In this document: positions 57,101-62,479 of the stretch, in pieces
How the letters are laid out: the number at the start of each line of letters is the position of its first letter
Numbering within the stretch: the stretch's first letter is position 1
DNA from: Manis javanica
Lineage: Eukaryota > Chordata > Mammalia > Pholidota > Manidae
Reading direction: 5' to 3'
DNA length: 64,000 nucleotides
NCBI RefSeq assembly: GCF_040802235.1
Contig: NC_133158.1
Span: 84,802,501 to 84,866,500 of the forward strand
Translations under genes and position numbers: made by a program
Notes under the pieces: model-generated
Told to the model about the DNA's origin: nothing
The model's database searches: none
Seen by the model: only the letters and a program-made list of their open reading frames with translations

Positions 57101-57938
57101 AGGAAACATAGACAGAAATGAATGTTTCTAAGATGAAGGTCGTTCTTAAGAATTCAAGGGTATTCCCAAGTATTAATTTTGATAAAGAGAATGAAGGTGT
57201 AATAAGTCTCAAAGGCTCTAAACTACACTGAAGAATTAAATTATTAATTTTTAGAACAGCAAATAGTACATAAAAGTGAAACCCCTATCATAGCTGCCAT
57301 TGTATGGTCATCAAGAAACTATGTGTTTGGAAAATACAGAAATCCACTTTCATTCCAGCAATCATGAGAGGTATTTATCATGACATCGTAAACAGATTTC
57401 CAAGAAGCTATAATTTGGAGTTAAAAGGATGATTCAACAATGCTTAAGCTGATGCTCATATTTAAAGGAAAATAATAAAGTAGAACATCACAACTAAGAA
57501 GATGTGCTTTTCTACTTTTTTTAAAGTGTGTTTATCTGCCTTAGGTTTGGATGGAACTATTGTGTTTATGAAATCAGAGAAGTGATTGGTGCCAAGCACA
57601 ACATCTTATATACATATGAGTCACTTAATACAAATTCATTGAAGAGGATTACATTGTTAGCTTTTCCTTTAGGATCAGAACTTGGTTGGAAATGGGAAGT
57701 CTGAATAATTCCTTTAACTCTAAGCAAAAAAGATGCTAAAAGTCTTGGGCTAATATTTTGATACTCTGTTTTTACAGATGTTCCATTCAGTGCCACACCA
57801 GTGAATGCCTTTTATAATGGCTGTATGGAAGTGAGCATTAACAGTGTACAGTTGGATCTGGATGAAGCCATTTCTAAACATAATGATATTAGAGCTCACT
57901 CATGTCCATCGATCTGGAAAAACACAAATGATTATTAA
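1310..57938 (+). CDS. PROS1: PROS1, vitamin K-dependent protein S (15 spliced coding exons, complete)
   Basis: This is the spliced coding region of protein S, a secreted plasma glycoprotein. It binds phosphatidylserine membranes through its Gla domain, acts as cofactor to activated protein C and TFPI, binds C4BP, and bridges apoptotic cells to TAM receptors (family knowledge). Joining the exons gives 675 residues: signal peptide about 1-24, propeptide 25-41 ending RKRR, Gla domain 42-86, thrombin-sensitive loop 88-113, EGF1-4 about 116-283, LG1 and LG2 284-675. Human protein S has 676 residues; the difference is one codon in exon 13. All 14 introns are GT-AG with phases matching the domain borders, and there is no frameshift or premature stop. 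Precursor Cys pairs 449/475 and 638/665 of the LG domains are present. The start is chosen because it opens a signal peptide and has G at -3. Recognition is firm. Confidence 0.98.
2586..2618. repeat. (TG)n microsatellite
   Basis: About 16 uninterrupted TG dinucleotides in intron 1. Likely length-polymorphic; alternating pyrimidine-purine sequence. Confidence 0.95.
3100..3192. repeat. Compound (TA)n(TG)n microsatellite
   Basis: A run of TATATA followed directly by about ten TG units, preceded by imperfect TATG-type repeats. It sits in intron 1 about 0.5 kb from the first TG repeat. Confidence 0.9.
4140..6397 (-). mobile_element. 5'-truncated L1 (LINE-1) 3' end with target-site duplication
   Basis: A LINE-1 3' fragment inserted in reverse orientation in intron 1. 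The identical 14-mer acatgctcttcttt lies at 4140-4153 and again at 6384-6397, flanking the element as a target-site duplication. The left side begins with a CTTT-type, T-rich tract, the complement of the poly(A) tail. The right side ends in the 'gtgaaatcatttgatatttc...' motif common near L1 3' ends. The body of about 2.2 kb has no long open frame, so it appears to be 3' UTR only. It also contains a TTA repeat (about 4502-4525) and C-rich stretches near 6045 and 6155. The ORFs here, such as 5096-5443 on the minus strand, are incidental. Confidence 0.8.
7185..7620 (-). repeat. MaLR-type LTR-like repeat
   Basis: It matches the familiar mammalian repeat beginning 'ttggtttcctagtgctgc', with 'accacaaactgggtggctta' just after. 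It continues through 'caaggtgtcagcagggtt' and 'aataaggtcatatttacaag' and ends near 'caacctgtaacag'. It is read in antisense to the usual consensus. I believe it is an ERVL-MaLR (MLT1/MST-like) solo LTR; the family name is from memory. Confidence 0.65.
9525..9910 (-). repeat. MaLR-type LTR-like repeat, diverged
   Basis: Starts with 'gtaacagattaccacaaact' followed by 'catcttaaaacagcacaac', a diverged form of a common mammalian repeat in antisense. It decays after about 9800. Related in type to the copy at 7185-7620. Confidence 0.55.
10480..10850. repeat. Probable ancient interspersed repeat
   Basis: The stretch around 'ataagagtttgtttttcagt' and 'gtccaatgtggtttgtgt' resembles a widespread old mammalian repeat, and the composition is less AT-rich than its flanks. 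Class not assigned. Confidence 0.35.
11545..12605 (-). mobile_element. L1 3' end, antisense
   Basis: Antisense L1 sequence recognisable by 'ttgaagtatagttgacatac', 'atggctgagtaatattccat', 'ccattcatctcttgatggac' and 'ttgagttctttatatatttt'. These lie at the 3' end of ORF2 and in the 3' UTR of mammalian-wide L1 families. Many substitutions indicate an old copy. The open frames at 12154-12411 and 12270-12470 are decayed L1 sequence. Confidence 0.85.
15545..15720 (-). repeat. MIR SINE, antisense, diverged
   Basis: 'gaacttggtaaaattacctc' and 'gtataaaatgggaaaattac', followed by 'ggattaaaggagataatg', match the reverse complement of the tRNA-derived MIR core. Ancient. Confidence 0.65.
16040..16265 (-). 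repeat. MIR SINE, antisense, diverged
   Basis: Contains 'tctatgatcttgggcaaatc' and 'gtgaaaatggggatgataat', typical of antisense MIR. Confidence 0.65.
17341..17760 (-). mobile_element. L1 ORF2 3' fragment, antisense, decayed
   Basis: 'gaacatcttttcacatgttt' and the following T-rich text, with 'gagttgcttataaatactgg', correspond to the antisense C-terminal part of L1 ORF2. The open frame 17368-17574 is part of it and not a gene. Confidence 0.6.
18209..18366 (+). CDS. PROS1: PROS1 exon 2 (propeptide and Gla domain)
   Basis: 158 bases encode the end of the prepropeptide, with the gamma-carboxylase recognition site and furin site RKRR at residues 38-41, then mature residues 1-37. All eleven Glu known to be carboxylated in human protein S are present (mature 6, 7, 14, 16, 19, 20, 25, 26, 29, 32, 36), as is the Cys17-Cys22 loop. 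The motif ERECIEELC is intact. Gla residues bind calcium and let the protein dock on phosphatidylserine. Mature positions 4-5 are Met-Phe where human has Leu-Leu. Acceptor CTTCAG, donor ACG|GTAAGA, ends in phase 0. Confidence 0.97.
18693..18708 (+). other. G-quadruplex motif (GGGT repeats)
   Basis: GGGTGGGTGGGTGGGG, four G-tracts with single-T loops, on the coding strand of intron 2, 327 bases after the exon 2 donor. This pattern is known to give very stable parallel quadruplexes in DNA and RNA. Formation here is inferred from sequence. Confidence 0.85.
19375..19650 (-). mobile_element. Old L1 3' fragment, antisense
   Basis: 'attgaaatttaaaatacata', 'gcttcaacagttatcaacaa' and 'ctggaatattttaagacaag', with 'ataaatacttgagtatatat', follow the order seen in L1M-type 3' regions. 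Diverged. Confidence 0.55.
20906..20930 (+). CDS. PROS1: PROS1 exon 3 (25-base microexon, aromatic helical stack)
   Basis: Encodes mature residues 38-45, EYFYPKYL, plus one base of the next Gly. This amphipathic stack links the Gla domain to the thrombin-sensitive loop. The acceptor follows a long T/C tract made of TTTC repeats, and the donor TAG|GTAAGT matches the consensus strongly; both would help recognition of so short an exon. Length equals human exon 3. Confidence 0.95.
21245..21520 (-). mobile_element. L1 3' UTR fragment, antisense
   Basis: 'taattgacataaaattatgt', 'caatgctttgatatatgtat' and 'gtagtcaccatgctgtacat' are typical of antisense L1M 3' UTRs. Confidence 0.75.
22605..22770 (-). 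repeat. MIR SINE, antisense
   Basis: 'aaagttatttaacttctgtg', 'ttctcatttgtcaaatggat' and 'gaaaggagataatgtttaca' follow the antisense MIR consensus. Confidence 0.75.
24200..27060 (+). mobile_element. Ancient L1 (ORF2 and 3' UTR), decayed, sense strand
   Basis: A long A-rich stretch follows L1 ORF2 in order. It runs from the 'ttctttgtaaaggttagtaa' region through 'gggcttatcccagaaattta' with 'catcagaaaatctatcaata' (about 24940-24985) and 'ggtgctgggaagactggcta' (about 26060). It ends in a 3' portion with 'cccattgcagcactgcttgt' and 'gtagcagcatggatggatca' (26710-26860). There are many stops and indels; it is not a functional retrotransposon. A GAAA-rich patch lies near 25235-25280. Confidence 0.75.
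28146..28590 (+). repeat. MaLR-type LTR-like repeat, sense
   Basis: Begins 'gaggctgaataatgatctcc', continues 'ggcaaaagggactttgacaa' and 'gatcttgagatggggacagt', and ends 'agccactaagatagtggtaa' followed by 'ttgtcatagcagcaatagg'. This is a nearly full-length copy of a common mammalian LTR-like repeat in sense. Family name (MLT1/MST-like) from memory. Confidence 0.65.
28591..29153 (+). repeat. Second MaLR-type LTR-like repeat, sense
   Basis: Contains 'cttggaagctggctgccatg' and 'tattttaagccattaacttt' followed by 'ggggttatttgttactcagc', the order of the 3' half of an MLT1-type LTR. It abuts the preceding unit directly in the same orientation. Confidence 0.6.
29839..29925 (+). CDS. PROS1: PROS1 exon 4 (thrombin-sensitive region)
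   Basis: 87 bases encode mature residues 46 (second and third codon bases) to 74: the Cys47-Cys72 loop that thrombin and factor Xa cleave to inactivate cofactor activity. Here the loop reads [14 protein letters not shown] and then [12 protein letters not shown]. Arg60 and Arg70 are kept; the human cleavage site Arg49 is Gly, and there is an Arg at 52, the arrangement I recall for cattle. Acceptor TTACAG, donor ATG|GTAAAC, length as in human. Confidence 0.97.
29926..31484 (+). other. PROS1: PROS1 intron 4 (1.6 kb)
   Basis: GTAAAC donor, CTTCAG acceptor. A probable old interspersed repeat lies near 30775-31165 ('caagtaacagaaacttctgt', 'gggaatgtattggaaggatg'). The rest is unclassified AT-rich sequence. 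Confidence 0.9.
31485..31607 (+). CDS. PROS1: PROS1 exon 5 (EGF1)
   Basis: 123 bases encode EGF-like domain 1, from Ile-Pro-Asp-Gln-Cys to Gln-Lys-Cys-Glu-Phe, with six cysteines. It carries the Asp/Asn beta-hydroxylation consensus in [12 protein letters not shown], corresponding to human hydroxy-Asp95. EGF1 with the thrombin loop contacts activated protein C (literature knowledge). Acceptor TTCAG, donor TTG|GTATGT. Only 99 bases separate it from exon 6. Confidence 0.97.
31707..31838 (+). CDS. PROS1: PROS1 exon 6 (EGF2, calcium-binding)
   Basis: 132 bases encode EGF2, starting with the calcium-binding signature DINEC and containing the beta-hydroxy-Asn motif [12 protein letters not shown]. 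Ends at Asp-Cys-Lys plus one base. Acceptor TTCTTAG, donor AAG|GTAAGA. The preceding intron 5 (31608-31706) is only 99 bases. Confidence 0.97.
31839..34641 (+). other. PROS1: PROS1 intron 6 (2.8 kb)
   Basis: GTAAGA donor, TTATAG acceptor. Contains a pyrimidine-rich run near 32640-32700 and an old L1 fragment near 33560-33770. No other recognised element. Confidence 0.9.
33560..33770 (-). mobile_element. Old L1 fragment, antisense
   Basis: 'gaagtaattgtagattcaca' followed by 'agcagtgg', then 'gcccagtttccccctatagt' and 'aggatattgacattgataca', follow an L1M-type sequence in antisense. Confidence 0.6.
34642..34767 (+). CDS. PROS1: PROS1 exon 7 (EGF3, calcium-binding)
   Basis: 126 bases encode EGF3 with signature DVDEC and hydroxylation motif [12 protein letters not shown] (human has Phe where this has Tyr). 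Six cysteines, ending Lys-Ser-Cys-Glu. Donor AAG|GTAGAG is weaker than the others. Part of the tandem high-affinity calcium-binding EGF array. Confidence 0.97.
35635..35835 (-). mobile_element. Old L1 fragment, antisense
   Basis: 'tgcccttttaaccattttta', 'agtactattcaatggcacta' and 'ccatctctatgaatttccct' match the L1 antisense 3' UTR type. Confidence 0.6.
36930..37740. repeat. Old LTR-like interspersed repeat, copy B
   Basis: Shares ordered blocks with copy A at 1-650, starting 'tccctacttgtctgagatag'. It contains a perfect 13-base-arm hairpin at 37458-37489 and an AATAAA within 'acacaataaagacatgg' (about 37576-37581). Likely a solo LTR of an ancient ERV; family not assigned and no coding capacity seen. 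Confidence 0.5.
38161..38282 (+). CDS. PROS1: PROS1 exon 8 (EGF4, calcium-binding)
   Basis: 122 bases encode EGF4 with signature DVDEC and hydroxylation motif [12 protein letters not shown], then [15 protein letters not shown]. Almost identical to other mammals. Ends in phase 0 at codon 283, closing the EGF array; the LG region begins with the next exon. Donor GAG|GTAACA. Confidence 0.97.
38283..40082 (+). other. PROS1: PROS1 intron 8 (1.8 kb)
   Basis: GTAACA donor, CTCCAG acceptor. Unclassified AT-rich sequence; no element recognised. The open frame 39737-40114 crosses into exon 9 in another frame and is incidental. Confidence 0.9.
40083..40198 (+). CDS. PROS1: PROS1 exon 9 (start of LG1)
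   Basis: 116 bases encode [20 protein letters not shown] and onward to FRLPEIT, the linker and first strands of laminin-G-like domain 1. Cys288 of the precursor (mature Cys247) is present; it pairs with Cys527 in human protein. Acceptor CTCCAG, donor CAG|GTGAGG. Confidence 0.97.
40199..43055 (+). other. PROS1: PROS1 intron 9 (2.9 kb)
   Basis: GTGAGG donor, TTTAG acceptor. An old L1 fragment at about 41285-41600; otherwise unclassified. Confidence 0.9.
41285..41600 (-). mobile_element. Old L1 3' fragment, antisense
   Basis: 'tttactgaagtataatattt', 'gtgtagcttgatgaattttt' and 'ctgtgtaaccaacacaaaca' match the antisense 3' end of old L1 families. Confidence 0.65.
43056..43245 (+). CDS. PROS1: PROS1 exon 10 (LG1 core)
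   Basis: 190 bases encode [20 protein letters not shown] and onward to VINDGLWNT, the beta-sandwich core of LG1. The LG domains carry the C4BP, TFPI and TAM-receptor contacts. The last codon is ACG (Thr) where human has ATG (Met). Acceptor TTTAG, donor ACG|GTATGT. Confidence 0.97.
45510..46260 (+). repeat. Ancient mammalian-wide interspersed repeat (class uncertain)
   Basis: Begins 'ttcattcattctgcaaaata', continues 'cacagagcttgcattctagt', 'aggaaagacatgatctaatt' and 'cgattgcaataatcccgtgg', and ends near 'ggtcaaattttggatatatt'. The same series of motifs is common in mammals (L2-like or similar). A second copy lies at 55150-55800. Confidence 0.6.
46895..47030 (-). mobile_element. MER5A-like hAT-Charlie DNA transposon remnant
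   Basis: 'atcctgcatgttgcagggta', 'tttagcaacttgcaatgcta' and 'aattttccaaatgccctgaa' follow the antisense MER5A consensus as I recall it. A non-autonomous, long-inactive element. Confidence 0.6.
48196..48363 (+). CDS. PROS1: PROS1 exon 11 (LG1)
   Basis: 168 bases, in phase at both ends, encode [20 protein letters not shown], then residues through [13 protein letters not shown] to ALIRP, the latter part of LG1. Acceptor TTGTAG, donor CCG|GTAATG. The unspliced reading frame runs a few codons into the intron before a stop, as expected. Confidence 0.97.
48364..49672 (+). other. PROS1: PROS1 intron 11 (1.3 kb)
   Basis: GTAATG donor, TTGTTAG acceptor. No element recognised. Confidence 0.9.
49673..49841 (+). 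CDS. PROS1: PROS1 exon 12 (end of LG1, start of LG2)
   Basis: 169 bases encode [20 protein letters not shown] and onward. They contain the Cys449-Cys475 pair (mature 408 and 434) and the segment [15 protein letters not shown] that in human forms part of the C4BP-binding site. Mature residue 423, Lys in human, is Gln here (codon CAG). Ends with one base of the next Tyr codon; donor ACT|GTAAGT. Confidence 0.97.
49842..52557 (+). other. PROS1: PROS1 intron 12 (2.7 kb)
   Basis: GTAAGT donor, AAGCAG acceptor. A probable old L1 or LTR-derived repeat at about 50140-50700 ('ttaaattccctgtctgaaag', 'ttgaccatgtgttgttttgc'); an AT and CA-rich patch near 51585-51630. The rest is unclassified. Confidence 0.9.
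52558..52706 (+). CDS. PROS1: PROS1 exon 13 (LG2, N-glycosylation sites)
   Basis: 149 bases, three fewer than human exon 13. Encodes [20 protein letters not shown] and onward through [13 protein letters not shown]. Sequons Asn458 (NVS) and Asn468 (NVS) are kept. The third human sequon, Asn489 in GNNT, is replaced by Gly-Ser-Thr with loss of one residue. Frame is kept. Acceptor AAGCAG, donor CAG|GTAACT. The exon is more GC-rich than its introns. Confidence 0.97.
52707..54638 (+). other. PROS1: PROS1 intron 13 (1.9 kb)
   Basis: GTAACT donor, GCATCAG acceptor. A MIR-like piece at about 52740-52880 (antisense: 'aagatgcctatattagagta', 'ttgaagattaaatgaggtag') and an old L1 3' end at 54395-54560. 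No other element recognised. Confidence 0.9.
54395..54560 (-). mobile_element. Old L1 3' fragment, antisense
   Basis: 'tttattgaggtatgtacaat', 'cagtgaattttgatgtgcta' and 'cagatcaagatatcaagctt' match old L1 antisense 3' ends. It lies about 80 bases before exon 14. Confidence 0.7.
54639..54864 (+). CDS. PROS1: PROS1 exon 14 (LG2)
   Basis: 226 bases encode [20 protein letters not shown] and onward through [13 protein letters not shown] to TYLAGLP, the core of LG2. The Cys at precursor 567 aligns with human mature Cys527, partner of Cys247. Acceptor ATCAG, donor CAG|GTATCT. Length as in human. Confidence 0.97.
55150..55800 (+). repeat. Ancient mammalian-wide interspersed repeat, second copy
   Basis: 'ccaatatttattaagaacct', 'ggccctagggacacagttat', 'ggaatcattaaagttttaga' and 'caaagaagtgacatgtcagt' follow the same motif order as the copy at 45510-46260. 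Class uncertain (L2-like). Confidence 0.55.
55810..56010 (+). repeat. MIR SINE, sense
   Basis: 'ctcacttaattttcagatta', 'gtcctatgaggaaggtgcca' and 'ccccattttatagatgagga' are the MIR core and flanks in sense orientation. Confidence 0.8.
57778..57938 (+). CDS. PROS1: PROS1 exon 15, coding part (end of LG2, stop)
   Basis: 161 coding bases encode [20 protein letters not shown], then [18 protein letters not shown] and KNTNDY, with TAA at 57936-57938. The Cys638-Cys665 pair of LG2 is present. The last six residues differ from human KKTKNS but length is the same. Acceptor TTACAG. Confidence 0.97.
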
Positions 57939-59165
57939 GGAATTTTTCTCTGCTGATAATACCTTTTTTTCTGTGTGTAATTATATAGTTCTGTTTCAAT
58001 AGCTGAAGAATTTTATCTGTAATGTGCAGACATTGATTATTTTGTGGTACTTTCACCTTCCTGGAATTTTAAAAATGCCTTTTTTCAGAAAACAAGATTC
58101 TCTTATTATATGAATCATATTAAAAAATCATTACTTCTGTTGCTGTCTAGAAATTACATAATGAAACACAGAATTTTTTAGTTTGACTTTTTTGGCCACA
58201 AATGATATTTCTTCATTTTTATATTTGTAAAAGTAGAATTTAGTTTTACCATCATGAACTCGTGTTTAAATATCTATTTTTCTGGGAAGGTAAGGAACAA
58301 ACAGAAGTTCATATGACTAATACTATTGATCATAGCAGATAACCATTTTATTTGTTTTTGTTCTTCGTTCTTTCCTAATGAAGGCGTCAGTGGTCTACTA
58401 AGAATGAATTGAATGGAAGGCTTTACTTCCTCAGGGCGACCAGTTTTGGCTTTATCTTGCTTTCACCTAGCTTGTTTGAATTAGAAAACAAGTAGAACGA
58501 ATTTTCATGAGGGCAGCACATGAGTCTTGCTGGTTAGCAATTGGATTTTATGAGGATGAGATACTCACTTGTGTTGGAATGGGTGTGGAACCTGGGATGG
58601 CATCATTTCTTAAATTTGGCTGTGTTGGTCATGCACGCTCTAGATTCTAAAAGGCAGAACCTAGTGATGGAAAGAATGAATCAGAGAATGAATACTGTGG
58701 AAGTTCAGAGTTTTCCTTGAATTCAACTTTAGTCACCACTGGAAATTGCCAGAAGTAATTGTTGAAAGACAAAAGGCACCAGGAAAACTACTGAAGATTT
58801 TAATGAGAGGATAACCACAGAGGGGCATGGTTAATACTGTGTCTGCAATCTTGTGGTTTGAGGAGAGGAGGTATGATTTCCGTGGTCTTGTTGGTAATAC
58901 ATTTCAAGTGGCAGTTTTATTGCCCCCAAACTTAACCATTCACGTTAGGTGTGTATCAGATGTTTCACTGACAGTTTTAGAAAATGAACTTATTCCCACT
59001 ATAGATATTTTATATTGTGTAAAACCTAACAAATTGGTGTTATTTGAAAATTTTTATCTATTACAATATCTATATTCTATCAACTCTTTGACTAGAACAT
59101 AAAATCGCAGAATATACATGAACTCTTCTTGAATTGGAAGATAATAAAGCTCAAACATTTGATCA
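57939..59165 (+). other. PROS1: PROS1 3' UTR
   Basis: About 1.2 kb from the stop to the first AATAAA. No earlier canonical poly(A) signal was seen. The length agrees with the roughly 1.1-1.2 kb 3' UTR expected for PROS1. The open frame 58827-59102 within it starts at an internal ATG and shows no domain; I take it as chance. The exact cleavage base is inferred (about 59157-59165). Confidence 0.8.
59143..59148 (+). terminator. PROS1: Poly(A) signal AATAAA of PROS1
   Basis: AATAAA in 'gataataaagctc', followed by CA dinucleotides at 59156 and 59164 and a GT-rich downstream element starting 'gtagttgtggttgagttg' at about 59166. This is the expected arrangement for cleavage and polyadenylation. Confidence 0.85.
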
Positions 59166-59199
59166 GTAGTTGTGGTTGAGTTGTCGACCAGAGCTCAGA

Positions 59200-61860
59200 A
59201 AGGGAAGAAAAGCAGAAGAACATGTATTGAGTGTTGGACACATGCCAGAAATTGTGCTAGATCGTCTTACTGGATGTGATTTCTTTCCCAGTTACCACTG
59301 CGTACTGTGGGTGATGCATTTTCATCAATCAACAATTGATATTATGCTGGTATAAGAAAAGGAGGAAGTGGAAAAACTGAAAGTATATGAAAAATTTTTT
59401 TAAAAAAAGAAAGGGAAAAATGAACTTTCTTTGGGTAGGAGTTCTCTGATTGTAGAGATAAGTCATGGATCAGTAAAAATAATGGTTAATTTTGGAGAAC
59501 AGAGTTATTACCTCATGTCTCCTGTCCAAAAGTGTAATTCAGTCACAGCCCCCATATGTGAGTCTTACGAGTCTTAATTTTCTTTTCATTCTGGAACTGG
59601 TATTATAGATGGAGGGAAGACATTTTTGTATATACTTTTTAATAATTACCTTATTTCTTTCAGCAATCCCATAGGCCTTTAATCTCTATGGTCAGTACAG
59701 AGGACTGGGATATTTGAAACAATTTCACTTTGAGATTTCTTGATACTGCTGTTAACAATATGGGTTTGGGAGAAGACAGCATTGCTAAGCCTCAAGGGAC
59801 AAAAGTGATAAATTCTGATTCAGCACCAAATATTAATTGAGCACCTACTCTGTGCATGTGGAGTCAAAGGTAGTAGAATGTCTAGAAAACTAAGCCCAAA
59901 TGAACAGGAAGTGACAATATTCAAGTTGTCCCATGGTAAGCCTCACACTGCTGTTCTTTGGAATTACAAAGCAGGTCCTTTCAGGTTGCCCTAAGATTGA
60001 AAAACAAAATTTGATTGTTTCTCCTATATTGGAATAGTTTGTTTCATACAAAAAGACTGATTTGACAGTGATCTTGTGCATGGGTTACTTACTATATATA
60101 TATATATATATATACCACGTTTTGAGCTTTCACAGAGAACTTATATTTGAAAATTGGATCTTCTCCTGTGGAAGAGGCCTTGGTGATATATTTGTGTCCA
60201 GTCCAAGCCTGAGGCTATTTTTGGTTCAAGTTTGCAGAGTGTGAAAGTGAGGGGCAGTTACATGGATCAGCATCCTAGGGTGTTTTAGTACATGCTAATA
60301 AATCAGATTGAACCAAAATAAGTGAAATTAAAAGGGTCATAAACAGAAGGCAACTGAGCATGGGGAGGTTTGGAACAAGTAGCAGACTGAGGCTGAGAGG
60401 CATTTCCTGAGCCACAGTGAATTTATAGACTAATTTCTGGTAACCTTCTTAACACAACAAGCCCTCTCAAAAGGTAACCCCAATTCTATGACAGAAATAG
60501 TACAATAAAATTTGCAGTTTACCAGTAGTGAGAAATCCTTTTTCCTGCTGAAGTTTCAAATAATGGAATCTGAAATCTTATTCTGTAACTAGTCTCCAGA
60601 AGGAAAAACTATTTGGTTCATTTGCCCCTTCTTCAAGGTGATTTGAAGAGAAGGGAGTTTGGGCCAATATTTAACTGATGTATAAAGAATCTAACATTAT
60701 TATCTTAAATTCCCAAATAATAATATAAAATAAAATAAGTATTTTATATAAGTATAAAATAATAAACAATGATAATAAATATAAAAGCAATATAAGCTAA
60801 ATTAAACAAAGTCATCTTGAACACTGGGCCTGAGGATGGAGCCTTCAGGGGTGAATATCTTCCTAAGTCAAGTCACCATGTACAAGGTGACTGAAGTGGA
60901 CTAGCAGCTGGCTGTTCTGGAAAACAGACACAGTCTTAGCCTTTTATATGTAGCTGGCAAGATGCCAAGCTGGGATTCAAACCCAGGACATCTGTCTCAA
61001 ATGGCCATGTCCAAATTTAAAACTCTATGCTGCCTCTATATTTTTACTAGTTGACCCATCAATTAGTAAATGTTGTATTGTTGGAGTGAACCGATTCTAT
61101 CTCCAGCTTTACATATAACCTGCTGTGTCACTGAGTCTCAGTTGATGGTATTATCAACTTAATGGTTTTGAAGAAAGGTGCAATATTATTTAATTCAATT
61201 TAGCAAATGCTGATCATGACTCTGCAAACCTAGATATTTAGGACTCTGGGCTAGAAACTGTCCTAGGAAAACAACAGCGAAAATGCCCTAGTCCTGTGTA
61301 GTACTGCCAACATATTCACAGTCCAGGGGATAGCAGACAAATGGATAATTCGGATATGAGCACAAATTTGTTAAGAGCTGTACAGAGAAATATTTGCAAG
61401 GGCTTATGAGGAGGAAGAAATGGATTTCAAACTGAAGCTTATAAAGATGCTGTTTGAATTAAGCCCAGTAAGATAGATATGAATTTCCATTAGTTTCTCA
61501 GCTTCCAAGACCCGTTCCTTGTAATGTTTCAGATGATCTCTCAGATATTTTATTTCCCTATAATCCTCAGAACATCCTTTGTTTCCCTGTGGATTATTGC
61601 ACAAAGTACATGTGCTTAATCCTGGCTTTCAGAACTTTCATCATTAAGCCAGTGGATCTCAACCCAAGATGCCTGTCTGATTCACTGGCCCCCTCCCAGT
61701 CCACTAAGTCAGAAGATGCTCACAGCCATGTAACAAGCCACAGAGCCAGCCTCTGAGCATTTCTAGAGCCTCATGCACTCCTCTCCCATCTCTTTTGTCT
61801 CCCATGTGCATATGAGTACACATGTACACACACAAGCACATGCACACAGGACAGACATAA
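59200..61860. other. Intergenic sequence downstream of PROS1
   Basis: No gene recognised. Contains a MIR-like stretch near 59220-59350 ('gtattgagtgttggacacat'), a (TA)n run near 60093-60114, an AT-rich patch at 60715-60800, and short MIR-like or L2-like pieces near 60955-61010 and 61190-61420. A CA-rich run lies near 61815-61855. Confidence 0.6.
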
Positions 61861-61861
61861 A

Positions 61862-62475
61862 GCTAAAAGATGAGTGAAAAAATAGAGGAAAAGTTAAAGA
61901 AAGGAACAGGTGTGGCTGAACAAAACCAGGAAAGAAAAAGACAAAAAAGAAGGATATAAAGATTCAGTGAAAGATTTGACAAGATACAAAATAAAGAAAG
62001 AAGGAGAGGAAAAGGAGAAGCAAGAAATACAAAAAGATACTGAAGAAAGAGGACAAGGTAGAGACAGAGAAAAAAATACAGAAAAAAGAGAAATCTTTCC
62101 TGTAGACCCTTAAACAGGAGTAGGTAGTGACAAAATGAGTTGTACAGAGAAAGAGTAAAAAGAGGAATAAGTAATGTAGAGATAAATGTAAGAAAAAGAA
62201 GAAAGGGAGAGAGAAAAAGAAACAGAAGAAAAGACCAGACTTGCACAGGAAACAAAAAAAAAGGCCAAATGGAGAGAAGGGAGAAACAGACTGAAAGAAC
62301 AAATATAAACAGAAAGAAGTGCCAGAAGAAAAACAAAACAAGAGAAGCAGACATAGAAATAAAAAGGAACATGGAAAGAGAAGGCAGGAACAAGAAGAAA
62401 ATTAAAAATAAAAGGAAGCAAAGAAAGAAATGATGGGAAAAGAGACAGAGACAGAGGAAAAGTCAGAAAGGAAAA
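61862..62475 (+). repeat. Purine-rich (A/G) tract, about 600 bases
   Basis: The + strand is overwhelmingly A and G for some 600 bases, with GAAA, AGAG and GAAGAA motifs but no regular unit. The long minus-strand frames here (such as 61863-62393, Phe/Leu/Ser-rich) arise from the complementary pyrimidine strand, not from a gene. Origin may be a degenerated GAAA-type satellite. Confidence 0.8.
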
Positions 62476-62479
62476 AATG

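Larger units (their letters stand above)
54865..57777 (+). other. PROS1: PROS1 intron 14 (2.9 kb)
   Basis: GTATCT donor, TTACAG acceptor. Contains an old repeat at 55150-55800, a MIR at 55810-56010 and a 22-base direct duplication at 56433-56487. The remainder is unclassified. Confidence 0.9.

Noticed and set aside
58827..59102. 91-codon frame in the 3' UTR
   Set aside because: No homology seen; it lies between the PROS1 stop and its poly(A) signal, where chance frames are common.
61863..62393. 176-codon minus-strand frame, Phe/Leu/Ser-rich, resembling a membrane protein
   Set aside because: Pyrimidine-rich complement of a purine tract lacks stop codons by composition and gives hydrophobic residues; overlapping frames show the same bias.
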